Part shown: piece after piece, positions 53,611 through 61,826 of the stretch
Numbering within the stretch: position 1 is the first letter of the stretch
Layout: every line of letters starts with the position of its first letter
Assembly: GCA_963715675.1 (NCBI GenBank)
Contig: OY970265.1
Span: 2,728,001 to 2,792,000, forward strand
Reading direction: 5' to 3'
DNA: 64,000 bases
DNA from: DASVWZ01 sp963715675
GTDB lineage: Bacteria > Acidobacteriota > Terriglobia > Terriglobales > Acidobacteriaceae
The notes under the pieces: model-generated
Databases searched by the model: none
Seen by the model: only the letters and a program-made list of their open reading frames with translations
Told to the model about the DNA's origin: nothing
Position numbers and translations under genes: made by a program

Positions 53611-54558
53611 CTAAGCCGTCACCGCCAACTGCTCCATCGTCTTCTGCAGCGACGCCACGTCCCCCACATTCACGCAGGTACTCGACCGGTCAATTTGACG
53701 CATCAGTCCGCACAACACTTTCCCGGGGCCGACCTCGATAAACGTCTGCACGCCCTGCGCGATCAACACGCGCATCGATTGTTCCCACTTCACCGCGCCC
53801 GTCACCTGCCGAATCAACGCATCCCGGCTCCGCCCGGCGTCGTCGAGCAACGCCGCATCAACATTGCAAACCACGGGGAAACTGGGGTTGTTGAAACTCA
53901 ATGCGTTCAGGTCAACCGCCAGCCGGTCTTGCGCCGGCTTCATCAGCGCACAATGGAAAGGTGCGCTGACCGGAAGCCGTATGGCGCGTTTTGCGCCACG
54001 CTCTTGCGCAAGCTTGATCGCCCGCTCCACCGCCCCTGCGCTACCCGAAATCACCGTCTGGTCCGGTGAATTAATGTTCGCCGGTTCGCAGACTTCGCCT
54101 TGCGCAGCATCGCGGCAAACGGCGGCAAGATTCTCAAAATTCATTCCAAGAACGGCAGCCATCGCGCCCACGCCCACCGGAACCGCTTCCTGCATGTACT
54201 TGCCACGATTGCGCACGGTGCGCACCGCGTCGCCAAAACTGATCGTCCCGGCCGCCACATGCGCGGAATACTCCCCCAGGCTGTGTCCGGCCACAAAGTT
54301 CGGTTTCAGACCCTTTTCCTCCAGCACCCGCCACGCCGCCACCGAAGCCGTGAGAATGGCGGGCTGAGTAATCTCCGTCAGCCGCAGCTGATCTTCCGGC
54401 CCTTCGAAGCAAAGCTGCGAAAGCTTGTAGCCCAGCGCCGCGTCGGCCTCCTCGAAGGTCTGCCGCGCCACCGGGTATTTCTCGGCCAGTTCTTTGCCCA
54501 TGCCCACGGCTTGGGAACCTTGTCCCGGAAAAAGAAACGCAATGTTGGTAGATGCCAT
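53611..54558 (-). CDS. fabD: Malonyl-CoA:ACP transacylase
   Basis: A 315-residue enzyme transferring malonyl from CoA to ACP in fatty-acid synthesis. It contains 'IAFLFPGQGSQAVGMGKELA', the nucleophile motif 'GHSLGEYSA' with Ser93, 'VSAPFHCALMKPA' (His) and 'EVGPGKVLCGL'. The start at 54558 (MASTNIAF) gives the usual length; upstream in-frame codons lack similarity. It is the last gene of the yceD-rpmF-plsX-fabD cluster. fabH, fabG and acpP, which often follow, are absent here. Confidence 0.96.
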   Translation of the reverse strand: MASTNIAFLFPGQGSQAVGMGKELAEKYPVARQTFEEADAALGYKLSQLCFEGPEDQLRLTEITQPAILTASVAAWRVLEEKGLKPNFVAGHSLGEYSAHVAAGTISFGDAVRTVRNRGKYMQEAVPVGVGAMAAVLGMNFENLAAVCRDAAQGEVCEPANINSPDQTVISGSAGAVERAIKLAQERGAKRAIRLPVSAPFHCALMKPAQDRLAVDLNALSFNNPSFPVVCNVDAALLDDAGRSRDALIRQVTGAVKWEQSMRVLIAQGVQTFIEVGPGKVLCGLMRQIDRSSTCVNVGDVASLQKTMEQLAVTA

Positions 54559-54601
54559 TAGTTTTTCTGGTGTAATCCTTACAGACTCTGACAACCCTCT
54601 C

Positions 54602-55627
54602 TCACACGCTCACCACTGCTGCTGCCCGAATCCCTGCCAGCCCTTCTTCAATCCGCTCGTTGATGTGCCGTTCAGCGAACTCCGCGGCCACCCGGATCGC
54701 ATTCTTGATGGCGTTCGAATTCGACGAGCCATGCGTGATGAAGCATACGCCCTTCACCCCCAGCAGCGGCGCACCGCCATATTCCGTATGATCCAGCCGC
54801 TTCTTGAAATCCGCAAACGCGCTGCGCGACAGTAGATATCCCACTTGCCGCGTAATCGTCGCTTTCAAAGTTTCCTTCAAAGTCGTGCGCACCAGGTTCG
54901 CCACGCCTTCCGAAATCTTCAACGCCACGTTCCCGACAAAACCATCCGCCACGATCACGTCGACCTGCCCGTTGTACAAATCGCGGCCTTCGACGTTCCC
55001 CACAAAATTCATCGGCAGAAGTTTCAGCAACTGAAAGGCCTCGCGGGTAAGATCATTCCCCTTGGTTTCTTCTTCGCCGATCGACAGCAGTCCCACGCGC
55101 GGCCGCGCCGTTCCAAACATGCTGCGGAAATACGTCTCCCCCATCACCGCAAACTGTTCCAGATTGTGCGCCTTGCAATCGACATTGGCGCCCACATCGA
55201 GCAGGCAGGCCGCCGTGCCCAGTGCCGTAGGGAATGCCGCTGCCAGGGCCGGACGATCCACGCCGGGCAGCGCTCCCAGCACCATCTTGGCCGTCGCCAT
55301 CGCCGCGCCGGTATTGCCCGCGGTCAGAAAGCCGTCCGCGCGCCCGTCGCGCACCAGGCGCAATCCCACCCGCATGGAGGAATCGCGCTTGGCGCGGACC
55401 GCCTGTACCGCCTTGTCCTCCATGGTGATGACTTCGCTGGCGGGAACAATTTCAATCGGCAGGCTGGGCGCCGAGGAATATCTTGATAATTCCGCGTGCA
55501 GGATTTCTTGCGGGCCCACCAGCAGCACACGGATTCCATACTGCCGCGCCGCCTGGATCGCGCCTTCGATCTCCGGCTTGGGGCTGCGGTCGGTACCCAT
55601 CGCGTCTACAGCAATGACGCTGGCCAT
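54602..55627 (-). CDS. plsX: Phosphate acyltransferase PlsX
   Basis: A 341-residue enzyme making acyl-phosphate from acyl-ACP for phospholipid synthesis. It contains 'VIAVDAMGTDRSPKPEIEGA', 'FLTAGNTGAAMATAKMVLG', 'LLDVGANVDCKAHNLEQFA', 'VIVADGFVGNVALKISEG' and 'YGGAPLLGVKGVCFITHGSS'. All are conserved in PlsX. It starts nine bases after the rpmF stop, which implies coupling. Confidence 0.97.
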   Translation of the reverse strand: MASVIAVDAMGTDRSPKPEIEGAIQAARQYGIRVLLVGPQEILHAELSRYSSAPSLPIEIVPASEVITMEDKAVQAVRAKRDSSMRVGLRLVRDGRADGFLTAGNTGAAMATAKMVLGALPGVDRPALAAAFPTALGTAACLLDVGANVDCKAHNLEQFAVMGETYFRSMFGTARPRVGLLSIGEEETKGNDLTREAFQLLKLLPMNFVGNVEGRDLYNGQVDVIVADGFVGNVALKISEGVANLVRTTLKETLKATITRQVGYLLSRSAFADFKKRLDHTEYGGAPLLGVKGVCFITHGSSNSNAIKNAIRVAAEFAERHINERIEEGLAGIRAAAVVSV

Positions 55628-55636
55628 GGGAGCGGG

Positions 55637-55822
55637 CTAGCTGGATTCCTCAATCGCCAGAACATCGCGGCCCTTGTAGTAGCCGCATTTGGTGCAGGCA
55701 CGATGCGGCAGCTTGCGCTCGTGGCAGTTCGGACACTCCGACAGCGAGCGGGCCTTCAGCGAATCATGGGCCCGGCGGCTGCCGGTGCGCGCCTTGGAGT
55801 GGCGCCGTTTTGGATTAGGCAT
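55637..55822 (-). CDS. rpmF: 50S ribosomal protein L32
   Basis: A 61-residue protein. 'MPNPKRRHSKARTGSRRAHD' is the universal L32 start. A four-Cys zinc site is present (CPNCHERKLPHRACTKCG), so this is the C+ zinc-binding form. The start at 55822 excludes ten extra codons of an upstream frame. It sits between yceD and plsX in the classic order. Confidence 0.96.
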   Translation of the reverse strand: MPNPKRRHSKARTGSRRAHDSLKARSLSECPNCHERKLPHRACTKCGYYKGRDVLAIEESS

Positions 55823-55891
55823 TTCGAGTCCTCTTTCGGCCAGCCGGACCAACCAGCGGCCTGAATTATTGGTCTGATCAGAATTCCCCGA

Positions 55892-56446
55892 TCAGTGGTT
55901 CATCTTGCTGCGAATATCCTTCAGCGCCGACCACCGCGGATCCTCCTCCGGCTCGGCGCACGAGCACTCTCCCAGGTTCAGGTTCGCGCCGCAATGCGCG
56001 CAAAGTCCTTTGCAGGCTTCGCCGCAGATCACGCGCAGCGGCAGCGACAGCAGCACCTGCTCGCGGGCAAGATCTTCGAGCTCCAGCCCGCCCTCCTGAT
56101 AATAGCTCACTTCCGCCTCGGCCCCGGTCACCGAAAGCTCCTCGCGGCCCGCATCCGCGCCTTGCGGCCGGTAAAGCAAGTCGAACTTGTGCTCCACCTT
56201 CTCGAGCACCGCTTCCAGACAGCGGGCGCAGGGCAGTTCAAGGCTGGTCGAAAGCTCACCGGCTATCCGTATGTCCTTGATAGTATTGCGCTTGCCGTGA
56301 CGCTCTTCCACCAGTTGAGCGCGTCCGGCGACATGCAGCGGAGTCTTCTGCTGGATCTCAGATCCAAAATCGATGGCGCCGGGAGCAAACTCCACGTCGA
56401 AATCAATCGGATGGAGTTCCAGTTCCTGGATTTCAATACGCATCGC
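55892..56446 (-). CDS. yceD: DUF177 (YceD) family protein, associated with 23S rRNA maturation
   Basis: About 184 residues beginning MRIEIQELELHPI. The C-terminal region contains 'CARCLEAVLEKVEHKFDLLY', 'REQVLLSLPLRVICGEACKG' and 'LCAHCGANLNLGECSCAEPE', with the CxxC...C...CxxC pattern conserved in YceD. The family affects 23S rRNA processing. It heads the conserved yceD-rpmF-plsX cluster. An ATG two codons upstream (56452) is also possible. Confidence 0.9.
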   Translation of the reverse strand, partial: AMRIEIQELELHPIDFDVEFAPGAIDFGSEIQQKTPLHVAGRAQLVEERHGKRNTIKDIRIAGELSTSLELPCARCLEAVLEKVEHKFDLLYRPQGADAGREELSVTGAEAEVSYYQEGGLELEDLAREQVLLSLPLRVICGEACKGLCAHCGANLNLGECSCAEPEEDPRWSALKDIRSKMNH

Positions 56447-56887
56447 CATCCCCGCGCCCCGGCCCTGATGCCGCCAATCCGCAGCAGCACGCACAGAGGC
56501 GCAAACTCAGCAGGGCGCAATACTTAAGAATAAGGGCGCTTGGAGGACAGTGTCAAGGAATGGAGTGTGGAATGACAGTGTGACCGACGCTGGAATGACA
56601 GATGCCTGTAATGGTGCCGTTTGATTTCCACAAGCATGGGTAACTGTCAGCCAGGATGCGCTAGACTGCCTGTTGCCAAAAGAGAGAGTTGCGAATCGTT
56701 AAGAAATCTCCGCTCCCGGCCATCGGCGTATGCAAACGTTCCATGCGCAGTTTAGGTTCAGTCAGTCATTACAGGAAGACGCGGCACCCGAAGTAAGAGC
56801 ACAGTTTGATGTCCACAAGTGCAAACTGGCCGATCCAAGCCAGAACGCGCTGCGGATTGTGCGAGAGGCTACTGAATCAGAATGAGC
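56447..56887. other. Gene-free interval at the cassette boundary
   Basis: About 440 bases between yceD and the low-GC cassette. GC content falls across it. No gene, repeat pair or attachment site was recognised, but it marks the composition boundary. Confidence 0.4.
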
Positions 56888-57367
56888 CTAGGCAACCTTG
56901 CGCATCATGTAGACTTGAGCCATTCCATACAAAGGGCCGCTGATGCAATCTAGGTTGACGTGTTGAATATCCTCGAAGTCGCCCAGTTTGCTGGTCCAAT
57001 TCCCATTTTCCAGGCGGCGAGCAGCGTGCGTCGGTTGACCATTCCGAGTGTAGAGAACGATCTTCTCCACTCCAACTTCAGGCGCTCCATCCAGGCATCT
57101 GACGAAGCCAACCGAGGCGAAGGCTGCCACATACGCTTCAACTGTATAGTCCCGTACAACACCATCAGGCCAATAGTATTGGGAAAGAGGGTCCGGTTCC
57201 CACCATGCGCTTATGTCGGACGCAGCCCACGCGATGCAGTTGTATTGGCGCGTAGCATCGCTAACATCATCCGCGCAAAAATGGGGCCGTAAATTTGGGA
57301 ACTGTTGACGAAATTCTGGCCTAGTGCTGAGAGTAAACCCACGATGCCAATCAGCCCAAATGAACAT
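56888..57367 (-). CDS. DUF7689-like protein (possible papain-like Cys/His fold)
   Basis: A protein of about 159 residues. 'YNCIAWAASDISAWWEPDPL' and 'YYWPDGVVRDYTVEAYVAAF' are followed by 'FVRCLDGAPEVGVEKIVLYT' and 'PTHAARRLENGNWTSKLGDF'. The family has an invariant NC(I/V)AWA and a later THAAR...WxSKLG. The order Cys...His-A-x-x-x-x-x-G-x-W-x-S-K is that of papain-like/NlpC-P60-like proteins, so a peptidase or amidase fold is inferred. The start at 57367 overlaps the preceding gene by 17 bases. It is the last gene of the cassette. Confidence 0.7.
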   Translation of the reverse strand: MFIWADWHRGFTLSTRPEFRQQFPNLRPHFCADDVSDATRQYNCIAWAASDISAWWEPDPLSQYYWPDGVVRDYTVEAYVAAFASVGFVRCLDGAPEVGVEKIVLYTRNGQPTHAARRLENGNWTSKLGDFEDIQHVNLDCISGPLYGMAQVYMMRKVA

Positions 57368-57857
57368 GCCCTGCTTTTTCTCCCCACTCCAGCCACGCCT
57401 TAGCCATTTCCCGCACTTTCCCACGACTTTCAGCAGGTACTGGATTATCATCTGCAATTGCGGCTAGTGCCCAGAACCAATGGTCCGGCTGATCGCCCTC
57501 AGATTGAAGTTGCGCAAGGATATGGGGAAGTACACTCCGACCCATCCCCATAATTTTCTGATATGCCGGTAACATAACCATCTCGGCTACAGATGATCTA
57601 GCACCCCGCATTTCTCGCCACTCTCTCCGCAAATCTTGAAACCTTGCCCAAGTCACGACACGAGCATCAGTGACAATTTCATAATCAGATTCGGGGATGA
57701 CATACTCCTCACATGGCACTTCAGGCTGCACGCTGCTCTCCTCCACTGCTTCAGCGGGAACAGTTGATGCTACCGTCATTGCGGCGGCGAACAATGTCAC
57801 ACACCCAAGCAAAACAGCTTTGTTCTTATTGGTTGCTGCCGATAGATCGGTTGCCAT
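57351..57857 (-). CDS. Membrane-anchored or exported WFWALxAI-type partner protein
   Basis: A 168-residue protein with an N-terminal hydrophobic segment (AVLLGCVTLFAAAMTVAST), an acidic linker, and a C-terminal helical domain 'LPAYQKIMGMGRSVLPHILA' and 'PDHWFWALAAIADDNPVPAE', then 'VREMAKAWLEWGEK'. That domain is commonly found as a small protein encoded next to DUF7689-type genes. The signal or anchor is unusual for it. The Shine-Dalgarno GGGGAG is well placed. The function is unknown. Confidence 0.65.
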   Translation of the reverse strand: MATDLSAATNKNKAVLLGCVTLFAAAMTVASTVPAEAVEESSVQPEVPCEEYVIPESDYEIVTDARVVTWARFQDLRREWREMRGARSSVAEMVMLPAYQKIMGMGRSVLPHILAQLQSEGDQPDHWFWALAAIADDNPVPAESRGKVREMAKAWLEWGEKAGHVHLG

Positions 57858-57872
57858 GATTAGCTCCCCCTT

Positions 57873-58157
57873 CTAGTGAACTCCAGGCACCCCTTGGGGT
57901 CGCTTGAGGTTGGCGGGCGCACTAACCACCATTATTACCGGGTTCATCTTCATTGCATAGGCAGGATTGCCTTCGGGGTCAAATTCACCCGCCACTCTCG
58001 CGGCTCCAAGGATACTTAGTTTCACACGAAATATCGTTCCATCCTCAAGCGTTACTTCAGTCCACCGTTCGGTGGATTCCCTTACGCCCACCTCAACGGC
58101 GTCCCTCAATGGACTGTTTGGCATGGGAAACGGGATTCTAGTAGGACGTTCAGGCAT
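57873..58157 (-). CDS. Small conserved hypothetical protein of the DUF7689 cassette
   Basis: A 94-residue protein. A beta-rich core, 'RWTEVTLEDGTIFRVKLSIL' and 'EFDPEGNPAYAMKMNPVIMV', is typical of small OB- or SH3-like barrels found with DUF7689-type genes. There is no signal or TM. The Shine-Dalgarno GAGGAAG precedes the ATG, and it is 15 bases from both neighbours. The function is unknown; chaperone, antitoxin or DNA/RNA binding are all possible. Confidence 0.6.
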   Translation of the reverse strand: MPERPTRIPFPMPNSPLRDAVEVGVRESTERWTEVTLEDGTIFRVKLSILGAARVAGEFDPEGNPAYAMKMNPVIMVVSAPANLKRPQGVPGVH

Positions 58158-58172
58158 GATGTCTTCCTCGCA

Positions 58173-58343
58173 TTACTTATCGGTTTTTTGTTGTTTAGCT
58201 TTAGCCCAACGCGCCAATACAGCGTTTCTTGCACTCTCGCTGCGCTCAAGTGGGGTCATATTGGCCGCCCGCATACGACCACCTATGCGACCACCCTTAC
58301 GACCCAACGCAACAGCATAAGGGTTTTTTCTCTTCTGTGCCAT
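58173..58343 (-). CDS. Small basic 'KGG'-type protein
   Basis: A 56-residue protein. 'NPYAVALGRKGGRIGGRMRA' followed by 'NMTPLERSESARNAVLARWAK' is a widespread small basic protein pattern (GRKGGxxGGxxRA...LTPxxRxxxARxAxxARW). It may bind nucleic acid and act as the cassette's regulator. Its ATG would be one or two bases from the transcription start, so the mRNA is likely leaderless. Confidence 0.65.
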   Translation of the reverse strand: MAQKRKNPYAVALGRKGGRIGGRMRAANMTPLERSESARNAVLARWAKAKQQKTDK

Positions 58344-58350
58344 GCTTTTA

Positions 58351-58415
58351 ATTATACGTAAGCGGTTACGAAAGTCAAACACCCTTTTCTGCTGACCTAT
58401 ACGCAAGCGGTAACG
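58351..58415 (-). promoter_or_regulatory. Sigma70 promoter with two operators in front of the cassette
   Basis: On the minus strand TTGACT (58373-58378), a 16-base spacer and TATAAT (58351-58356) form a strong promoter. The spacer contains CGTAACCGCTTACG, an imperfect palindrome. A second copy of the 18-mer (plus-strand TATACG(T/C)AAGCGGT(T/A)ACG) lies 45 bases upstream at 58398-58415. Two operator copies, one inside the promoter, imply tight repression. Confidence 0.8.
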
Positions 58416-58630
58416 TAGCATAATCGCATCATAAATAGTCTGCCGATAGATAAACATCGCATCGTGAGCGCACTGGCCGAAGGCAACTCGATCAACGCAA
58501 CGCGCGGATGTGGGAATGATGGTAGGCAGAACACGCACAACCCAAGTTTCGCAAGAGTCGCAGCACTGTGTGTTTTCCGACGCCCAACATCCGTGGCGCT
58601 ACGAAATTAACTCATCCGCGGTGATTGCTT

Positions 58631-58984
58631 TTATCTGATTCCAGACGTGCTTAGGGAAGGCCATTGCAGTTCAAATTGACGCAACAGGGCCCCGGGAGGA
58701 ACGGTCGGAACTTGTTCTTCCTTCAGGAGATCGCAATCAGGTCCGATGGGCAACGGGTCACCGTGTGCTGCCAGGGAATCTATGTACACAGTGGCCGCTT
58801 CCTGTGCTTTGCGTACCGCGTCCTCTACCGAATTTCCATCGACGTGTAGCCCCTTGAACGCAGGACAATACGCATGGTAGCTGTCATCGTCTCGCTCCAC
58901 AACTACTGTGATTTTGAGCCTGATCTGCCGGACATCACTCGGCTCAGGAGAAGCATGGCGTGATTTAATGGCTGTCACGTGCAT
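58631..58984 (-). CDS. HicB-family antitoxin-like protein, orphan
   Basis: A 117-residue protein. 'IRLKITVVVERDDDSYHAYC' leading into 'PAFKGLHVDGNSVEDAVRKA' and 'ATVYIDSLAAHGDPLP' matches the HicB RNase-H-like domain (UPF0150). No C-terminal DNA-binding domain is seen. The Shine-Dalgarno AGGAG lies before the ATG at 58984. No HicA toxin gene lies on either side, so it is either an orphan antitoxin or a stand-alone HicB_lk protein. Confidence 0.8.
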   Translation of the reverse strand: MHVTAIKSRHASPEPSDVRQIRLKITVVVERDDDSYHAYCPAFKGLHVDGNSVEDAVRKAQEAATVYIDSLAAHGDPLPIGPDCDLLKEEQVPTVPPGALLRQFELQWPSLSTSGIR

Positions 58985-59154
58985 AGGATGCTCCTGATCA
59001 CCCCGTAGCTGCCAGATAACCGCAGTGGAAAAGTAGACACCGGAGTGTAACCCACCTTGGTAACCACCCCAAGAATATCACGGGGACCAATCCGTCAGAT
59101 GAGACGAAACAAGGAAAAAATCCGCCAGTCCCAAAACGGTCCGGACGTAATGAC

Positions 59155-61614
59155 TCATCTCCCCCCACCAAACTCCCCCTTATACTCCTCCCACCGCTCC
59201 CGCACCCCGGCCATCACGCTCTGATACTCCGGATCACCGCGCAGGCTGTCATAATTCTTGTCTCGCTCGAACCACGGATAATTCGTGTCTCCGAGCGCAA
59301 CCGCGCGTTTCAGCCAAACCAGGGCATGCGCCTTGTCTCCCAGCAGAGCGTAGATGCCTCCCGTCCAGTACGCGCCATCTCCATCAATCATCTGCTCGGG
59401 ACGCGCTCGCAACAGCGCCGGATCGATTTTGTTTCTCTCGTTCCGCGAGGCGTACAAAAACCCCGCCATCTGCTGCGCGGTTTTGTCGCCCGAGTCGCGA
59501 GCCAGCGAAACTGCCCGCTCCAGATATGGTTCGGCTTCATCCAGCTTGCCTTCGTAATACAGCACACTGCCCAGGTAGGCCATGGCCTTATAGTGGTCCG
59601 GGACCCGGGCAACCACTTGCCGCATTTCCTGTTCCGCTTCCGGTGCTCTCCCCATATAGAGAAGCATCCGCGCGTGCATCCAGTGCGGCTGCAAGAGTGT
59701 GGGATTCAATTCGATGAGCCGCCGGTAGGCCTGCTCGGCCAGTTCATTCAGGCCCGCGTAGTAGTACGAATAACCCAGCATTTGCCAGGCGGTCTCATTG
59801 TTCGGCGCCCGCGCCACCGCCTCTCTGGCTGTGCGAACGGCGTCTTGCTCGCGCCCGCTCTCCGCGGAAGTGCCCGCTAGCGCAATCAATCCTTCCGTCG
59901 ATTGCGGATTGATCCGCAAAGCGTTCTGTGCAGCCAGTTGGCCTTGCTTCAGGTTTGCCTCGGCATCGGGAATAAAGTTCGTCGCCTGCAGCGCATAAAG
60001 ATTCCCCAGCAGCGCCCACGCGTCGGCAAAATTCTTGTCCAGGGAAATCGCCTGCTGCGCCAGGCGCCTACCTTTTTCCAGACTGTCCAGCCGTGAATAT
60101 TGCAAGTACTCGTTCATGTAGAAACGCGCTTGCAGGTAATCGTTATAGGCATCCACATTGGTGGTGACCGGCTGTTGCATCATCTTGTGCTCCATGGGCG
60201 AAATTTCCACCTGGAGCCCTTCCACCACCTTGGTTGCAATCTGATCTTCAAAAGTCAAAATGTCGGCGTTGTGCAGATCGTAGCGCTGCGACCATTTCGT
60301 AGTTCCCGTGCGGCCATTGATCAACTGGACAGTCACCCGCGTGATTCCCGCAGACCGCTGATAGGTCCCTTCCAGAACGCTTTCCACGACCAGTTCTTTA
60401 GCCACTTCCGTCGGATCGGGCGTCTCCTTGGCATACTTCAAAACGCACGTAGTTGGCCGCACCGCCAGGTTCTGCAGAGAAGCCAGGCGGCTGATGATAG
60501 CGTCGGTAATTCCGATGGCCCAACTGTCACTCGCCGACGCCGATATGTCGCGGAATGGCAGCACGGCCATCGTCTGCGGCGCGGGCGCGGACGGAGCGCT
60601 GCTCACCGGCGCAGCATGCGACCGCGATTCATACACGCGGACCCCAACTACCGCCAGGCCTGCTACCAGCACAGCCGCCAAAACCCAGAGCGCGCCGCTG
60701 TTTCGGCCGGACGACCCTGGCGCTTCAGCCGCGGCGAGATGCAGCCGCTGCGACTCGCTGTCCCGCTTCACTCGCTTCAAGTCAGCTCTTAAATCCGTGG
60801 CCGACTGGTATCGAACCTCGCGATCTTTTTCCAGCGCCTTGCTGACTACGTCTTCCAGCTTGGCCGGAAGATCGGAATTCAACCGCAACGGAGCGACGGG
60901 AGTCTTATGGAGAATCGCATCGAAAATCGCTCCCGAACTGTCGCCCCGAAACGGCAGCGTGCCTGTCACCATTTCATACAGCACCACTCCGAACGAAAAC
61001 AAGTCCGTGCGCGCATCCAGATCCTTGCCCAGCACCTGCTCCGGCGACATATACGCGACCGTCCCCATCGTGCTGCCCGGGCTGGTCAGGTGCTCCTCGG
61101 CCACCGTCACAGTGGCGTCCATCGTGACCGATTCCGCCTTGGGCGCCGTTACTTTGGCCAATCCAAAGTCGAGAATCTTAGCATGTCCTCGTTTGGTAAC
61201 AAAAATATTCGCCGGCTTGATGTCCCGATGAACAATACCTTGCGCGTGCGCCACGTCGAGCGCATCCGCCATCTCCATGCCAATCTCCAGAACCCGCTCC
61301 AACTCCATCGGGCGATTGGCAATCAGGTGCTTCAGCGTCGTCCCGTCAAGAAATTCCATCACGATGAACGTCTGCCCGTTCTCCTCGTCAATTTCGTGAA
61401 CCGTGCAGATGTTCGGATGATTTAACCCAGAAGCCGCCTTAGCCTCGCGCTGAAAGCGGCTCAAAGCTTGAGGATCTTTGGCTACGTCCTCGGGCAAAAA
61501 CTTAAGCGCGACAAACCGATCCAGCTTGATGTCTTCGGCTTTATACACCACGCCCATGCCGCCGCCGCCCAGTTTCTCGACGATGCGGTAGTGCGAGATG
61601 GTTTGTCCAATCAT
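59155..61614 (-). CDS. Ser/Thr protein kinase with TolB-like and TPR domains
   Basis: An 819-residue protein. Residues 1-270 are a Pkn2-type kinase: 'KLGGGGMGVVYKA', Lys38, 'HRDIKPANI' with Asp131, 'DFGLAK' with Asp149 and 'PGSTMGTVAYMSPEQVLG'. A TM segment follows at about 300-320 (LWVLAAVLVAGLAVVGVRVY). Next is a TolB-like amino-terminal fold ('MAVLPFRDISASASDSWAIG', 'GTYQRSAGITRVTVQLI') and then at least six TPRs (for example 'NAFRINPQS'-type and 'GYSYYYAGLNELAEQAYRRL'). This design is characteristic of acidobacterial kinases with an extracytoplasmic sensor. Targets are unknown. Confidence 0.92.
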   Translation of the reverse strand: MIGQTISHYRIVEKLGGGGMGVVYKAEDIKLDRFVALKFLPEDVAKDPQALSRFQREAKAASGLNHPNICTVHEIDEENGQTFIVMEFLDGTTLKHLIANRPMELERVLEIGMEMADALDVAHAQGIVHRDIKPANIFVTKRGHAKILDFGLAKVTAPKAESVTMDATVTVAEEHLTSPGSTMGTVAYMSPEQVLGKDLDARTDLFSFGVVLYEMVTGTLPFRGDSSGAIFDAILHKTPVAPLRLNSDLPAKLEDVVSKALEKDREVRYQSATDLRADLKRVKRDSESQRLHLAAAEAPGSSGRNSGALWVLAAVLVAGLAVVGVRVYESRSHAAPVSSAPSAPAPQTMAVLPFRDISASASDSWAIGITDAIISRLASLQNLAVRPTTCVLKYAKETPDPTEVAKELVVESVLEGTYQRSAGITRVTVQLINGRTGTTKWSQRYDLHNADILTFEDQIATKVVEGLQVEISPMEHKMMQQPVTTNVDAYNDYLQARFYMNEYLQYSRLDSLEKGRRLAQQAISLDKNFADAWALLGNLYALQATNFIPDAEANLKQGQLAAQNALRINPQSTEGLIALAGTSAESGREQDAVRTAREAVARAPNNETAWQMLGYSYYYAGLNELAEQAYRRLIELNPTLLQPHWMHARMLLYMGRAPEAEQEMRQVVARVPDHYKAMAYLGSVLYYEGKLDEAEPYLERAVSLARDSGDKTAQQMAGFLYASRNERNKIDPALLRARPEQMIDGDGAYWTGGIYALLGDKAHALVWLKRAVALGDTNYPWFERDKNYDSLRGDPEYQSVMAGVRERWEEYKGEFGGGR

Positions 61615-61826
61615 GTCGCTCAGGCCTGCAATGTTAGGGGTCGTCAGAACCGGAAGTCAACGACAGCTCGGGTTGGTGCAAGGCAACGGCAAAATGCTCC
61701 CTCCCCCATTTGTGCCAAGGTCGGGTGCCGGGAGCCCTTGGCGTGATTGAGCTTGGAAGGGTCAATGAGTGAAATGGAGATGTTACGACAGTTATGCGAC
61801 TACAGCGAGGTATGCGACTGACTTTG

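Noticed and set aside
58985..59154. HicA toxin upstream of the HicB-like gene
   Set aside because: A short frame gives VGYTPVS-like residues but lacks the conserved GSH motif and length.
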